Positions 37,218 to 47,626 of a stretch of DNA of 64,000 nt are shown piece by piece. This DNA comes from Saprospiraceae bacterium (GTDB lineage: Bacteria; Bacteroidota; Bacteroidia; Chitinophagales; Saprospiraceae). Made by a program: the position numbers and the translations under genes. The first letter of the stretch is position 1. Each line of letters opens with the position of its first letter. The notes beneath the pieces were generated by a model. That model ran no database searches, was not told where the DNA came from, and saw only the letters and a program-made list of their open reading frames with translations. The stretch covers positions 124,001-188,000 of the forward strand of contig CATQHI010000002.1 in NCBI GenBank assembly GCA_958295895.1, written 5' to 3'.

Positions 37218-38314
37218 ACCTCCTCACTACCGGGCACCGCGAACTTCCGCCCCGTTAACCCATCCGTAAACGCCCGCTTCGTCGTCGCATCAATACGCAG
37301 CTGGTCGTTGAGAAAATCAGCCAGAAACTCGCCGATCTTCACCGATTCTGTGAGGAAACCATCGTGGCCGTAGTCGGAGTGCATCACCTCCAGGCGGCTA
37401 TTGGGGATGTAGCGACTCAACATCCCCTGCTCCTCGATGGGAAAGAGAATATCGGTGTCGATGCTGATGATGAGGGTGGGAGCGGTGATCTTGCCCAACC
37501 CACTAGCGATGCCCCCGCGGCCCCGCCCTACGTTGTGCGTATCCATACCGCGGGAGAGGCCGTAGTAGCATACCGGGTCGAAGCGCTTCCATAACTTATA
37601 GCCCTGATACCGCTGGTAGCTGCTGGCCCGCAGATCGTCGTAGGTGCTGTCGTCGGGCTCGGACTGGGTGCCCACGTAGGTGCGGTAGTGGCGGTAGCTT
37701 AGCATGGCTACGGCGCGGGCGGCCTCCAGTCCGGCCTTGCCGGCATCCGGGGCATCGGTGCCGAAGGTGGTGTCGGCGCGTAGGGCCATGCGCTGCGACT
37801 CGTTGAAGGCTACGCCCCAGGCAGAATGGCGCGCATTGGTGGCCAGTACGCACAGTAGGTCGAAGCGTTCGGGCTCGGCACAGGCCCACTCCAGGCAGTG
37901 CTGCCCGCCCATGCTGCCGCCCATCAGCAGGCGGATCCCGCGGATGCCGAGGTGATCGGCCACCAGCGAAAAGAAACGGGCGTTGTCCTTGGTGGTGATG
38001 AGGGGGAAGTCGAGTCCGTAGGGCCGGCCGGTTTCCGGATTGTGGCTCAGCGAACTGGTACTCCCGTAACTACTACCCAGCATATTCACGCACACGATAA
38101 AGAAGCGCTCCGGATCGATCGTACAGCCCGGCCCCACGAGCCCCGGCCACCAGTCCTGGCAGTCGCTGTTGGCGGTCAGGGCGTGGCAGATCCAGATGAC
38201 GTTGTCACGTGCCGCGTTGAGCTGGCCGTAGGTGTTATAGGCGGCGGTGAGGCGGGGCAGGGGGTGGTCGGATTCCAGCCGGAAGGGCTGCTCGATGTGT
38301 AAGTAACGGATCAA
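37214..38314 (-). CDS. metX: homoserine O-acetyltransferase
   Basis: 366 residues, alpha/beta hydrolase fold. The nucleophile Ser is in LLMGGSMGGQHCLEWA, the Asp in ISIDTDILFP and the His in SDYGHDGFL. It acetylates homoserine with acetyl-CoA, making the substrate for MetY encoded upstream. The start is TTG, overlapping the DinB stop as TTGA, so translation is probably coupled. A near-copy (16 of 18) of the dispersed 18-mer lies at 37511-37528. Confidence 0.93.
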   Translation of the reverse strand: MIRYLHIEQPFRLESDHPLPRLTAAYNTYGQLNAARDNVIWICHALTANSDCQDWWPGLVGPGCTIDPERFFIVCVNMLGSSYGSTSSLSHNPETGRPYGLDFPLITTKDNARFFSLVADHLGIRGIRLLMGGSMGGQHCLEWACAEPERFDLLCVLATNARHSAWGVAFNESQRMALRADTTFGTDAPDAGKAGLEAARAVAMLSYRHYRTYVGTQSEPDDSTYDDLRASSYQRYQGYKLWKRFDPVCYYGLSRGMDTHNVGRGRGGIASGLGKITAPTLIISIDTDILFPIEEQGMLSRYIPNSRLEVMHSDYGHDGFLTESVKIGEFLADFLNDQLRIDATTKRAFTDGLTGRKFAVPGSEEV

Positions 38315-38790
38315 GACGTAGCGGCGCGGCGGTGTTGGAGGATGGCGGCGATGAGGTTGAGCTGGCCGAGGTGGTAGATGTCGTGGTGGGCACCGCCTTC
38401 GAGGAGGTCGACGGAGGTGTAGTCGTAGTCGGGGTGGAGCTTGTCGGTGAGTTGCTCCATGTTGAAGGCTTCCAGTCCGCGGCGGATCTTGGCGGTGGTA
38501 TCGGTCAGTTCGGCTAGGTAGTCGGCTTTGGTCTTGGTTGGATCGGGGGGTGGCCAGTCCTGCAGGGTGTTCAGTTCGATCTTCTCGCGGGGCTCGCCGA
38601 GCAGTCGCTTGCCCAGGTCGCGGCGCCAGGCTAGCATGTGTTCCAGGAGCTGGGCGATGGTTCGGTGCTCGACGGGTTGGTGTAGGTCCGCATCGGGAAT
38701 GCGTTCGAGACTTTCCTCGAGTCCGCTGCCGAAGAAAGGTTGGCGGCGGTGAAGGAGGTCGTAGAGGTGTTGGAAGTACTGAGTAGTCAT
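38311..38790 (-). CDS. DinB-family protein
   Basis: 159 residues, four-helix DinB/YfiT fold. The likely metal-binding histidines are in AQLLEHMLAWRRD, GGAHHDIYHLGQ. Family members act as thiol-dependent transferases or remain uncharacterised. It is overlapped by four bases at both ends, by the PIN-like toxin upstream and metX downstream, so it is locked into the methionine operon. The role there is unknown. Confidence 0.78.
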   Translation of the reverse strand: MTTQYFQHLYDLLHRRQPFFGSGLEESLERIPDADLHQPVEHRTIAQLLEHMLAWRRDLGKRLLGEPREKIELNTLQDWPPPDPTKTKADYLAELTDTTAKIRRGLEAFNMEQLTDKLHPDYDYTSVDLLEGGAHHDIYHLGQLNLIAAILQHRRAATS

Positions 38791-39134
38791 GAAGATATTA
38801 GGGCTGGATGACCCGATGCAATTGGCTCAATCAGGTCTGCCTCAGACAGGGCAAGATCAGCCACTTTCTCGAGGAGCATGGGGAGCGGCATATTTTGCTT
38901 GAGTAGTATGATGCCGGCGTGTGCATTGCTTTGCTGATGTAGCTTTTTATAGTCCTCCCGATCAAAGGTGATCACTGCTCTACCGATACCGGTGGCGTAG
39001 GCCAATATGTCGGGGTCGCTCGTCTTTCGGTTATCCAGCTGCGCGTCTGTTGTAGTGATAATATCGACGCCATGATCCTGAAGCCCCTGTACGATACGTA
39101 GTGGTATGTTCTCATCCGCAAACAAACGCGTCAT
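38787..39134 (-). CDS. DUF5615 PIN-like toxin
   Basis: 115 residues. The PIN-like acidic residues appear in LFADENIPLRIV at the start and ITFDREDYKKL in the middle. DUF5615 (Mut7-C-like) proteins are paired with DUF433 proteins as predicted toxin-antitoxin systems, with the toxin a putative RNase. Here the partner is directly upstream with an ATGA overlap, and the stop overlaps the DinB start. Confidence 0.8.
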   Translation of the reverse strand: MTRLFADENIPLRIVQGLQDHGVDIITTTDAQLDNRKTSDPDILAYATGIGRAVITFDREDYKKLHQQSNAHAGIILLKQNMPLPMLLEKVADLALSEADLIEPIASGHPALISS

Positions 39135-39463
39135 GCCGCGTCATTTTCGGCGATATCCTGATCGATTTCTTCCTGATTTATAGCGTAATATGCTTTGACC
39201 GCGGCGATGCTTTCGGGAGTCAGAGACGGGTATCCCTGTAGTAGGTCTTCGTCCGTCCAGCCCAGCTGTATCCATCCGATCAGGAGCCACACCGCGAGGC
39301 GCGTATTGTTTATGCGGGCACGCCCCCCCACCACGCCTGGGGTCTTTACGATTAGGTCATTCGGCGTATTGACCAGTTTGGTCAGGCGGCGAAGTAGCTC
39401 CTGCTGTTCGTCTTTAGGTAGCTGAGCAGCTAGGCGGAGCGTCTGATCGATAGTAGCAGTCAT
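39131..39463 (-). CDS. DUF433 antitoxin
   Basis: 110 residues. The N-terminal helix (TLRLAAQLPKDEQQELLRRL) leads to the DUF433 core with TPGVVGGRARINNTRLAVWLLIG and QGYPSLTPESIAAVKAYYA, a winged-helix-like DNA-binding unit. It is the expected neutralising partner of the DUF5615 toxin and possibly a repressor. It begins 60 nt after metY on the same strand, with no hairpin in between, so it may be cotranscribed. Confidence 0.8.
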   Translation of the reverse strand: MTATIDQTLRLAAQLPKDEQQELLRRLTKLVNTPNDLIVKTPGVVGGRARINNTRLAVWLLIGWIQLGWTDEDLLQGYPSLTPESIAAVKAYYAINQEEIDQDIAENDAA

Positions 39464-39523
39464 AGAAATACGATTTAGGCCGGGGGTACAACCGAAGAAC
39501 GCCCGTGCCCCCCGCCCAAGTTG

Positions 39524-40861
<1,338 letters not shown>

Positions 40862-40944
40862 TTAGTTGTTGGGTTGCGGGTGTGATAGGCGTTGCAGTTG
40901 CTATCAACAGATGTGCGTCCAGCAAGAACCTCGAAGGGTTCGTT

Positions 40945-40984
40945 GGAGCCGCGTCAGCAGGGGTAGGGGCCCCTGATGTAAGCC
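40945..40984 (-). repeat. dispersed 40-mer, copy 2
   Basis: The minus strand matches 3063-3102 at 34 of 40 positions. It contains CAGGGG/CCCCTG, able to form a small stem. Confidence 0.6.
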
Positions 40985-41036
40985 TTCGAACCTTTGAGCG
41001 TTCGGTCGAGCCATCCAATCAAGCAGTGCCCCACAA

Positions 41037-41054
41037 GGCCGCGGCCGCAGGTGC
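41037..41054 (+). repeat. dispersed 18-mer, 16 of 18, in the metY leader
   Basis: It keeps the CCGCAGGTGC core and the following AAAG seen after other copies. It lies between the riboswitch and metY. Confidence 0.65.
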
Positions 41055-41118
41055 AAAGCAAAATAGTAAGGGGAAAGGATGCCGGAGTCGGCGGGTGCAG
41101 AGTGCATACGGCAAGTCC

Positions 41119-41243
41119 ATTTTATAGCTTCCCCCCGGCAATACGCCGCAAGGACAGGAATTGGCACCTTTTCCCCCGGGCCAGCGGAGGAATGGTTGCC
41201 AGGGGATCGTAGAGCCTGGTCTCTCCACCCTTCGGTATAAAAT
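41119..41243 (-). promoter_or_regulatory. SAM-I riboswitch (S box) upstream of metY
   Basis: On the minus strand the aptamer opens with ATTTTATA (41236-41243), which pairs with TATAAAAT (41119-41126) as P1. Between them are the family's fixed elements in order: AGGGTGGAGAGACCAGGCTC, CCTGGCAACC, and AAGGTGCCAATTCC. These match the conserved cores of SAM-I aptamers. SAM binding should lower expression of metY and whatever is cotranscribed. I could not identify the expression platform with certainty. Confidence 0.92.
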
Positions 41244-41274
41244 CTTCCCCGCTCGGCTGCGGAGGGTCGGGTGG

Positions 41275-41305
41275 CAAATATAGGGATGGAGCGTGGGGTG
41301 TGCAA
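41275..41305 (-). promoter_or_regulatory. promoter for the riboswitch/metY transcript
   Basis: The minus strand has TTG (41303-41305), 20 nt, then TATATTTG (41275-41282), which fits the Bacteroidota primary promoter (TTTG or TTG, about 19-21 nt, TAnnTTTG). Transcription would begin at about 41268, 25 nt before the aptamer. Confidence 0.7.
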
Positions 41306-41343
41306 GGGGTAAGTACCTTTAAGCGTTCTAAGCTCCCACCTAC

Positions 41344-43374
41344 ATGCGTCTCTCCACCAAGCTACTGTTCCTCTTCCTGATTCTTTGCACCTGCGGCCGC
41401 GCACAGATTTTGTTCACCCACGAACGGCAACTGCCGGGGGCCGAACACCTGACCGTCAACGAAGACCTGTACCCCTTTTACCACGGCGTAGCCTCCGGTG
41501 ACCCCCTGGAGGACCGGGTGGTAATCTGGACACGCGTGACCCCCGATAGCCTCGATGGCCCCGTAGAAGTAGCCTGGCGCGTAGCCACCGATACCCAGCT
41601 CAAAAATGTGGTCCGCCAGGGGACCTTCACGACCGACGCCGACCGCGACTACACCGTAAAGATCGACGTGGACGGACTGCAACCCGGCACTACCTACTAC
41701 TACGGCTTCACGGCCCTGGACCGCAACTCGCTGACCGGACGGACTAAGACCACGCCCACCGGCGAGGTGGATCACCTACGCTTCGGGGTGGTAAGCTGCT
41801 CCAATTTTCAGTCGGGCTACTTCAATGGCTACGGGCGGCTGGCCGAGCGTAACGACCTGGACGCGGTGGTGCACCTGGGCGACTACATCTACGAGTACGG
41901 TAACTTTACGGTGGGTGTGGGTAACCCGGAGGTGTGGGACGAGCGCATCGTGGAACCCGACGGGGAGATCGTGACGCTGTTCGACTACCGGGCGCGCTAC
42001 GGCACCTACCACCTCGACGAGGACCTGATGCGACTACACCAGCAGCAGGTCATGATCGCGGTGTGGGACGACCACGAGTTTGCCAACAACTCCTATACCG
42101 GCGGGGCCACCAACCACCAGGAAGATGGCGAGGGACCCTGGGAAGACCGCAAGGCCGCCGCCGAACGGGCCTACTTCGAGTGGATGCCGCTGCGCGATAC
42201 GCGCGACGAGACCGTGTACCGCACCCTCTCCTACGGCAGCCTGGCCGACCTCATCATGCTCGACACCCGCATCGTGGGCCGCGACAAGCAGGCACCCCTG
42301 ACGAGCGATCCTGACCTCTTCAGTCCCGACCGGACCATGCTGGGCGAGGAGCAGAAGGCCTGGTTTTTGGACCGTCTCGGCCGGTCTACCGCCAAGTGGA
42401 AACTCATCGGCAATCAGGTCATCTTCTCCCCCTTCAACATCGGTTGGGCGGGGGCGCTGGTGCGGGAGCCCTTCGAGCGGGTGGAGAGCACCTTCCTCGA
42501 CATCTGGGATGGCTACCCCGCGGAGCGCTCGCAGATCGTGGACTTTATTCGGGACCAGGAGATAGACAACGTGGTCATTCTGACCGGCGATTTCCACACC
42601 AGTATGGCCTATGAGGTGGCCGACCCACCGGTGAGCCTGAGTTTTCGTATAGAGAACGGGGACACCTTACCGATCTACTCGCCAACTGATTACGACCCCA
42701 CCACGGGAGCCGGGGCGGTAGCGGTGGAGTTTGCCTCGCCGAGTGTGGCCTCGGCCAACTTCGACGAGACGACCTCGCCCGGGATCGCCTCGATCCTACA
42801 GGAGCAGATCAATCAGCCACTGAAGTCGGGCAGCGAGAACCTCGGCAACCCCAACCCCCACATGAAATACGTCAATCTAATCGACCACGGCTACTACATA
42901 CTTGACGTGCTGGAAGACCGGGTAGAGGCCGATTACTTTTACACAGAAGTGCTCAAGCGGACCCCCGAGGAGCGCTTCGATCTGGGGTGGAGCAGTCCGG
43001 CGGGGGGGCACTTTCTCACCGCCCACGATAGGCCCGCCGCGGAGAAGGCGACGCAGGATGCACCGGCCCCGGCTGACCCTCCCGGCCTCGGCACTGCCGT
43101 ACGCGAGCCCGGCGACGTAAGGGTGCTAGCGCTGGCGCCGAACCCCACGGCGGGGCCGCTGAGTATGCAGTACGTCGTCAAGCGGGGCGGGATGATCCGG
43201 ATCAGTGTGCTCGACGCGGCGGGGCGGACGGTGCGTGACTTGTACGGCGGGCGGCAGCCGGCCGGGCTGTACACCCTGCGGGCGGAGCTGGGGGCGCTGG
43301 CGGCGGGGACTTACCTGCTACAGGTAGTTTCTCCGGAGGGGGCCACCCTACGGCGGGTGATCAAAAATCACTAG
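41344..43374 (+). CDS. PhoD-like phosphatase/phosphodiesterase with T9SS sorting domain
   Basis: 676 residues. Signal peptide MRLSTKLLFLFLILCTCGRAQ, an N-terminal Ig-like PhoD domain (FYHGVASGDPLEDRVVIWTRV), then the metallophosphatase core with GVVSCSNFQSGYFNGY, AVVHLGDYIYEYG, AVWDDHEFANNSY and VILTGDFHTSMAYEV as metal ligands. The last 80 residues (LALAPNPTAGPLSM to the end) form a T9SS type A sorting domain, so the enzyme should be exported through the SprA system and kept at the surface. A copy of the dispersed 18-mer writes part of the signal peptide. It probably serves phosphate scavenging. Confidence 0.9.
   Translation: MRLSTKLLFLFLILCTCGRAQILFTHERQLPGAEHLTVNEDLYPFYHGVASGDPLEDRVVIWTRVTPDSLDGPVEVAWRVATDTQLKNVVRQGTFTTDADRDYTVKIDVDGLQPGTTYYYGFTALDRNSLTGRTKTTPTGEVDHLRFGVVSCSNFQSGYFNGYGRLAERNDLDAVVHLGDYIYEYGNFTVGVGNPEVWDERIVEPDGEIVTLFDYRARYGTYHLDEDLMRLHQQQVMIAVWDDHEFANNSYTGGATNHQEDGEGPWEDRKAAAERAYFEWMPLRDTRDETVYRTLSYGSLADLIMLDTRIVGRDKQAPLTSDPDLFSPDRTMLGEEQKAWFLDRLGRSTAKWKLIGNQVIFSPFNIGWAGALVREPFERVESTFLDIWDGYPAERSQIVDFIRDQEIDNVVILTGDFHTSMAYEVADPPVSLSFRIENGDTLPIYSPTDYDPTTGAGAVAVEFASPSVASANFDETTSPGIASILQEQINQPLKSGSENLGNPNPHMKYVNLIDHGYYILDVLEDRVEADYFYTEVLKRTPEERFDLGWSSPAGGHFLTAHDRPAAEKATQDAPAPADPPGLGTAVREPGDVRVLALAPNPTAGPLSMQYVVKRGGMIRISVLDAAGRTVRDLYGGRQPAGLYTLRAELGALAAGTYLLQVVSPEGATLRRVIKNH
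41387..41404 (-). repeat. dispersed 18-mer, 16 of 18, inside a signal peptide
   Basis: It lies in the phosphatase gene, where it is read as CTCGRA at the end of the signal peptide. This shows that the element can sit in a functionally constrained part of a gene. Confidence 0.65.
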
Positions 43375-43456
43375 CTTCGCGGTTCTTAATTTAGATCTTG
43401 CTCCCTAGTCATCGAGGAGGGACATTCTTCCACCACAGGTTAATCGCACTATATAT

Positions 43457-45724
43457 ATGGTTTCAACTATACTTACGGCCGTCCCCGTACTGGGTGTCGT
43501 AGCCCTCATTTTCATGGCTATCCGCTACAGTTGGGTGGGTAAGCAGGACCCCGGCAATCCGCGGATGGTCCGCATCGGGCAGAACATCGCCGATGGGGCC
43601 ATGGCCTTCCTGCGTGCCGAGTACCGGGTGCTGGCCATCTTCGTGGTCGTCGTCGCCGCCCTGCTGATTTTCACGGCCGATGCCGCTACCTCCAGTTACA
43701 TGATCGGGGTGAGCTTTATCCTGGGAGCCATCTGCTCGGCCCTGGCTGGCTTCATCGGTATGCGGGTAGCGACGAAGGCTAACGTACGCACCACCCATGC
43801 CGCCCGGGAGAGTCTAGGTAAGGCGCTCGGCGTCGCCTTTGCCGGCGGTTCTGTGATGGGCCTGGGCGTGGTTGGACTGGGACTACTCGGACTGGGGGGC
43901 CTGTTTCTCCTCTTCCAGGGTATGTTCGTCCCCGAGACTGCCGTCAATGGCACTGAGGAGGCGCGCATCGCTATCGTGAGGGTAGTGACCGTACTGACGG
44001 GCTTCAGCTTCGGTGCCTCCTCTATTGCTCTGTTTGCCCGCGTGGGTGGGGGTATTTACACCAAGGCCGCCGACGTAGGCGCTGACCTCGTAGGTAAGGT
44101 AGAAGCCGGTATTCCGGAAGACCACCCGCTGAACCCCGCTACCATTGCCGATAACGTAGGCGATAACGTCGGTGATGTGGCCGGTATGGGTGCTGACCTC
44201 TTCGAATCCTACGTAGGCTCCATCATCGGTACCATGGTGATCGGGGCGGCCTTTATCACCGTCCCGCAATTCGCCGGTAGTGATATCGGCGGGCTCAACG
44301 CCGTGCTGCTGCCCCTCGTAGTGGCCGGTATCGGTATCCTGGCCTCCATCATCGGCACCTTCTTCGTGCGGGTCAAGGAGGGGGGCGACCCCCAGAAGGC
44401 CCTCAACACCGGCGAGCTGATCGCCGCGGCCATCATGCTAGTACTGACCTTCTTTGCTGTAACCACCATGCTGCCCGACACCTGGGAGATCGTCAGCGTA
44501 GATAACCTCGGTAAACCACTGGTGGACCCACAGGGCGATCCGGTTTCCTTCTCGTACACCAATATGGGCGTGTTCTTCGCCATCATCCTGGGGCTGGTTG
44601 CCGGACTGGGCATCGGCTACATCACCGAGTACTACACGGGCACGGGCACTAAGCCGGTGCAGGGTATCGTGGATCAGTCGGCCACGGGTGCGGCTACTAA
44701 CATCATCGCCGGTCTGGCCGTGGGTATGCGCTCCACCGCCCTGCCCATTCTAGTGCTAGCCGCTGCCATCATTGGAGCCTACTATTTCGCCGGGCTCTAC
44801 GGCATCGCTATTGCCGCCGTTGGGATGCTCTCCAACACGGGCATCCAGCTTGCTGTCGATGCCTATGGTCCCATCTCCGATAACGCCGGGGGTATCGCCG
44901 AGATGGCTAACCTACCTAAGGAGGTACGCGAGCGTACCGACAAGCTTGATGCCGTTGGTAATACCACGGCCGCCATCGGCAAGGGCTTCGCGATCGGCTC
45001 AGCTGCCCTGACGGCCCTGGCCCTGTTTGCCGCCCTTTATGCAGACGGCCGGCATCACCACCATCGACATCGCTAACCCCTACGTCATGGCCGGGCTCTT
45101 CCTCGTGCCATGCTCCCCTTCCTCTTCAGCGCTTTCTCCATGGAGGGCCGTGGGGCGCGCCGCCAACGATATGATCAAGGAGGTACGTCGGCAGTTCCAC
45201 GAGATCCCCGAGCTCAGGGCCGCCCTGGAGGTGATGCGCCGCGCCGGCCACGACGAGACCAAGTGGACGGCCGCCGACAAGGCCCACCTTCGATGCCGCC
45301 GACGGCAAGGCCGACTACGCCAAGTGTGTAGAGATCTCCACCGCCGCTTCCATCCGCGAGATGGTAATGCCGGGCCTAATCGCCGTACTTGCTCCCGTAG
45401 TGGTCGGCTTCGCGCCGCGTTTGGTCGGCTCCGATGCCGGGGCTGAGATGCTCGGTGGCCTACTGGCCGGCGTGACCAGCGCGGGTGTCATGATGGCCAT
45501 CTTCCAGTCCAACGCCGGGGGTGCCTGGGACAATGCTAAGAAAAATGTTCGAGGAGGGTGCCTCCGTACAGGGTACCATCTACCACAAGGGCTCCGATCC
45601 CCACAAGGCTGCCGTAGTCGGTGATACGGTGGGTGACCCCTTCAAGGATACCTCCGGCCCCTCGCTCAATATTTTGCTGAAGCTGATGAGTGTGGTAGCG
45701 CTGGTGATCGCGCCGCTACTCTAG
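43457..45724 (+). CDS. hppA: membrane-bound ion-pumping pyrophosphatase (frame broken near C-terminus)
   Basis: About 750 residues with some 16 membrane segments. Substrate-site motifs are present: [35 protein letters not shown] and, near residue 470, the [16 protein letters not shown] motif. The ion-specificity segment reads [11 protein letters not shown]; Ala at the position that is Lys in K+-independent enzymes indicates the K+-dependent class, which includes Na+ pumps. Five single-base homopolymer slips (near 45040, 45107, 45146, 45287, 45541) break the last 700 nt, while the corrected reading ([33 protein letters not shown]) is normal. PPi hydrolysis drives ion export. Confidence 0.9.
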
Positions 45725-45731
45725 GCTCGCT

Positions 45732-45764
45732 AACCGTTGGACGCTTTAAAAGCGTCCAACGGTT
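45732..45764 (+). terminator. terminator between hppA and the Uma2 gene
   Basis: A 16-bp perfect stem (AACCGTTGGACGCTTT with its complement) is followed by TTAC on the plus strand. It serves hppA and, on the other strand, ends the convergent Uma2 gene. Confidence 0.85.
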
Positions 45765-46351
45765 TTACTTGATCAGCAGCTTCTCCACCGCGAAGGCACC
45801 TAGGTGCAGGCTGGTAACGGTATCACCCGCCCTGAATACCTCGCGGGTGGCGTAGGTGCCGCTGACGGAGTCGGGTCCGGTGTGGCGCTCGAGTTGCATC
45901 TCGTAGATATTGATGATCCAGTACTCCTCGATCCCCGCGACCGCGTAATTAAGCTTCTCACGGTACGATCAGTGGCTAAGGTGCTGTCGGCTACTTCGAC
46001 GACCAGTAAAATATCTGCCGGACGGGGGTGTTGTGTATATGCCTCTAATGGTCCCTTCGCACGTGTAGGTCTGGTTCGGGCTCTGAATCATCGATCAGGG
46101 TGATAGGATCCTGTATCCCTATCGTGTACTTATCTTCGGAAGTCGGCGGTTGAACAATCGATTTATCTTCTTCACGGCCTTACCGTGGAGACGCCAATAG
46201 GCATTTTGGGTACAAGTTTGCCGAAGAGTAACTCCACCTTATCGTTCTCCGTAAGCACCCCCGCCTTGATGGCTGCATGGTACCTTTCCAGCGACCAGTA
46301 GAAATCCGGTAGCCTAGCCATAATTTCTGCCTCCGAGATGATGCGGGTCAT
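45765..46351 (-). CDS. Uma2-family endonuclease-like protein (frame broken)
   Basis: About 195 residues once several frame slips are corrected (near 46180, 46120, 46070, 45965). The corrected reading starts MTRIISEAEIMARLPDFYWS and includes KAGVLTENDKVELLFGKLVP, SEPEPDLHV, ILLVVEVADSTL and NYAVAGIEEYWIINI, the core of the Uma2/DUF820 PD-(D/E)XK-like family. The function of this family is not established. As the conserved positions survive, sequencing error is likelier than decay. Confidence 0.65.
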
Positions 46352-46438
46352 GGGAACGTAGCTTGGGTTAAAAATAAGGACTTTGGGGGCAAACTACTTT
46401 CGTGACCAAGTCGGCAGACGAACTTTTACCTTTACCCC

Positions 46439-47587
46439 ATGTCCCCCTTTCCCAAACTAGGCATCCTCGGCGGCGGCCAGCTCGGTAAGATGCTCTGCCA
46501 GGCCGCCGCCCCCTGGCACCTGCCTACCTACGTACTGGATAGCTCCGAAGAAGCTCCCGCTGCCCCCTACGCTACCGTCTTCCAGCAGGGCAGCTTCCGC
46601 GACTACGACGACGTCATGGCCTTCGCCCGCAGCCTCGACGTAGTCACCATCGAAATCGAGCACATCGACACCCGGGCCCTGCACGAACTGGAGCAGTCGG
46701 GCGTGAAGGTCTACCCCCAGCCCCATCTGGTCGACCTCATCAAGGACAAGGGGCTACAGAAGCAGTTCTACGCCGACCACGGCATCGCTACCACCGACTT
46801 TCAGCTCTTCGACACGAAGGAGGAGGTCATTCGGGCGGTGAACGCAGGTGCGGTGAAGCCCCCCTTCGTGCAAAAGTCACGGACCGGCGGCTACGACGGA
46901 CAGGGCGTCAGCATCATCCACTACCGCGAGGAGGTAGAAGATCAACTGCTCGAAGGGGCCTGCCTCATCGAGACGCTGGCCGACATCGACAAGGAGCTGG
47001 CCGTCATCGTAGCCCGCTCTCCCTCCGGCGAAGTAAAGGTCTTCACGACGGTAGAGATGGAGTTCCACCCCACCGCCAACCTGGTCGAGTTTCTGGTCTG
47101 TCCCGCTGCCCTGGATGGCGACACCGATGGCCGCGCCACTAAGTTGGCCGTCGAGGTCGTACAGCAGATGGAGATCGTGGGCCTGCTCGCCGTCGAGCTC
47201 TTCCTCACTAAGGATGGTGACATGCTAGTCAACGAGGTAGCGCCCCGGCCGCACAACAGTGGTCACCACACCATCGAGGCCTGCGCTACGAGTCAGTACG
47301 AGCAGCATTTGCGGGCAATATTGGGTTTGCCCCTCGGTGATCCTTCGCTCCTGCGCCCCGCCGCCATGGTGAATTTGCTGGGTGCAGAAGATGATAGTGG
47401 GCCTACTCAGTATGAAGGGCTGAGTGAGGTACTGGCTATCCCCGAGGTGCACCCTCACCTGTACGGGAAGGGAGAGACACGGCCATTCCGCAAGATGGGG
47501 CACGTGACGGCGCTGGGGGATACGGTGCAGATTGCGCGGGCGCGGGCTGCTGCTGCTCGGGACGTGCTGCGGGTGGTGGCTAAGTAG
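46439..47587 (+). CDS. purK: 5-(carboxyamino)imidazole ribonucleotide synthase
   Basis: 382 residues, ATP-grasp fold. It starts FPKLGILGGGQLGKMLCQAA, the standard PurK opening, with FVQKSRTGGYDGQGV (ATP loop) and LVNEVAPRPHNSGHHTIEAC (metal and substrate site). It makes N5-CAIR from AIR, bicarbonate and ATP; PurE, its partner, is not visible nearby. Confidence 0.94.
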   Translation: MSPFPKLGILGGGQLGKMLCQAAAPWHLPTYVLDSSEEAPAAPYATVFQQGSFRDYDDVMAFARSLDVVTIEIEHIDTRALHELEQSGVKVYPQPHLVDLIKDKGLQKQFYADHGIATTDFQLFDTKEEVIRAVNAGAVKPPFVQKSRTGGYDGQGVSIIHYREEVEDQLLEGACLIETLADIDKELAVIVARSPSGEVKVFTTVEMEFHPTANLVEFLVCPAALDGDTDGRATKLAVEVVQQMEIVGLLAVELFLTKDGDMLVNEVAPRPHNSGHHTIEACATSQYEQHLRAILGLPLGDPSLLRPAAMVNLLGAEDDSGPTQYEGLSEVLAIPEVHPHLYGKGETRPFRKMGHVTALGDTVQIARARAAAARDVLRVVAK

Positions 47588-47626
47588 TGATGCAGGGCTC
47601 GTCCGCCGACCGGGCATAAACCGTGG

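Noticed and set aside
40904..41404. Open frame on the minus strand covering the metY leader and riboswitch
   Set aside because: It runs through a structured SAM aptamer, repeats and the start of another gene, and its product resembles nothing; it is a chance GC-rich frame.
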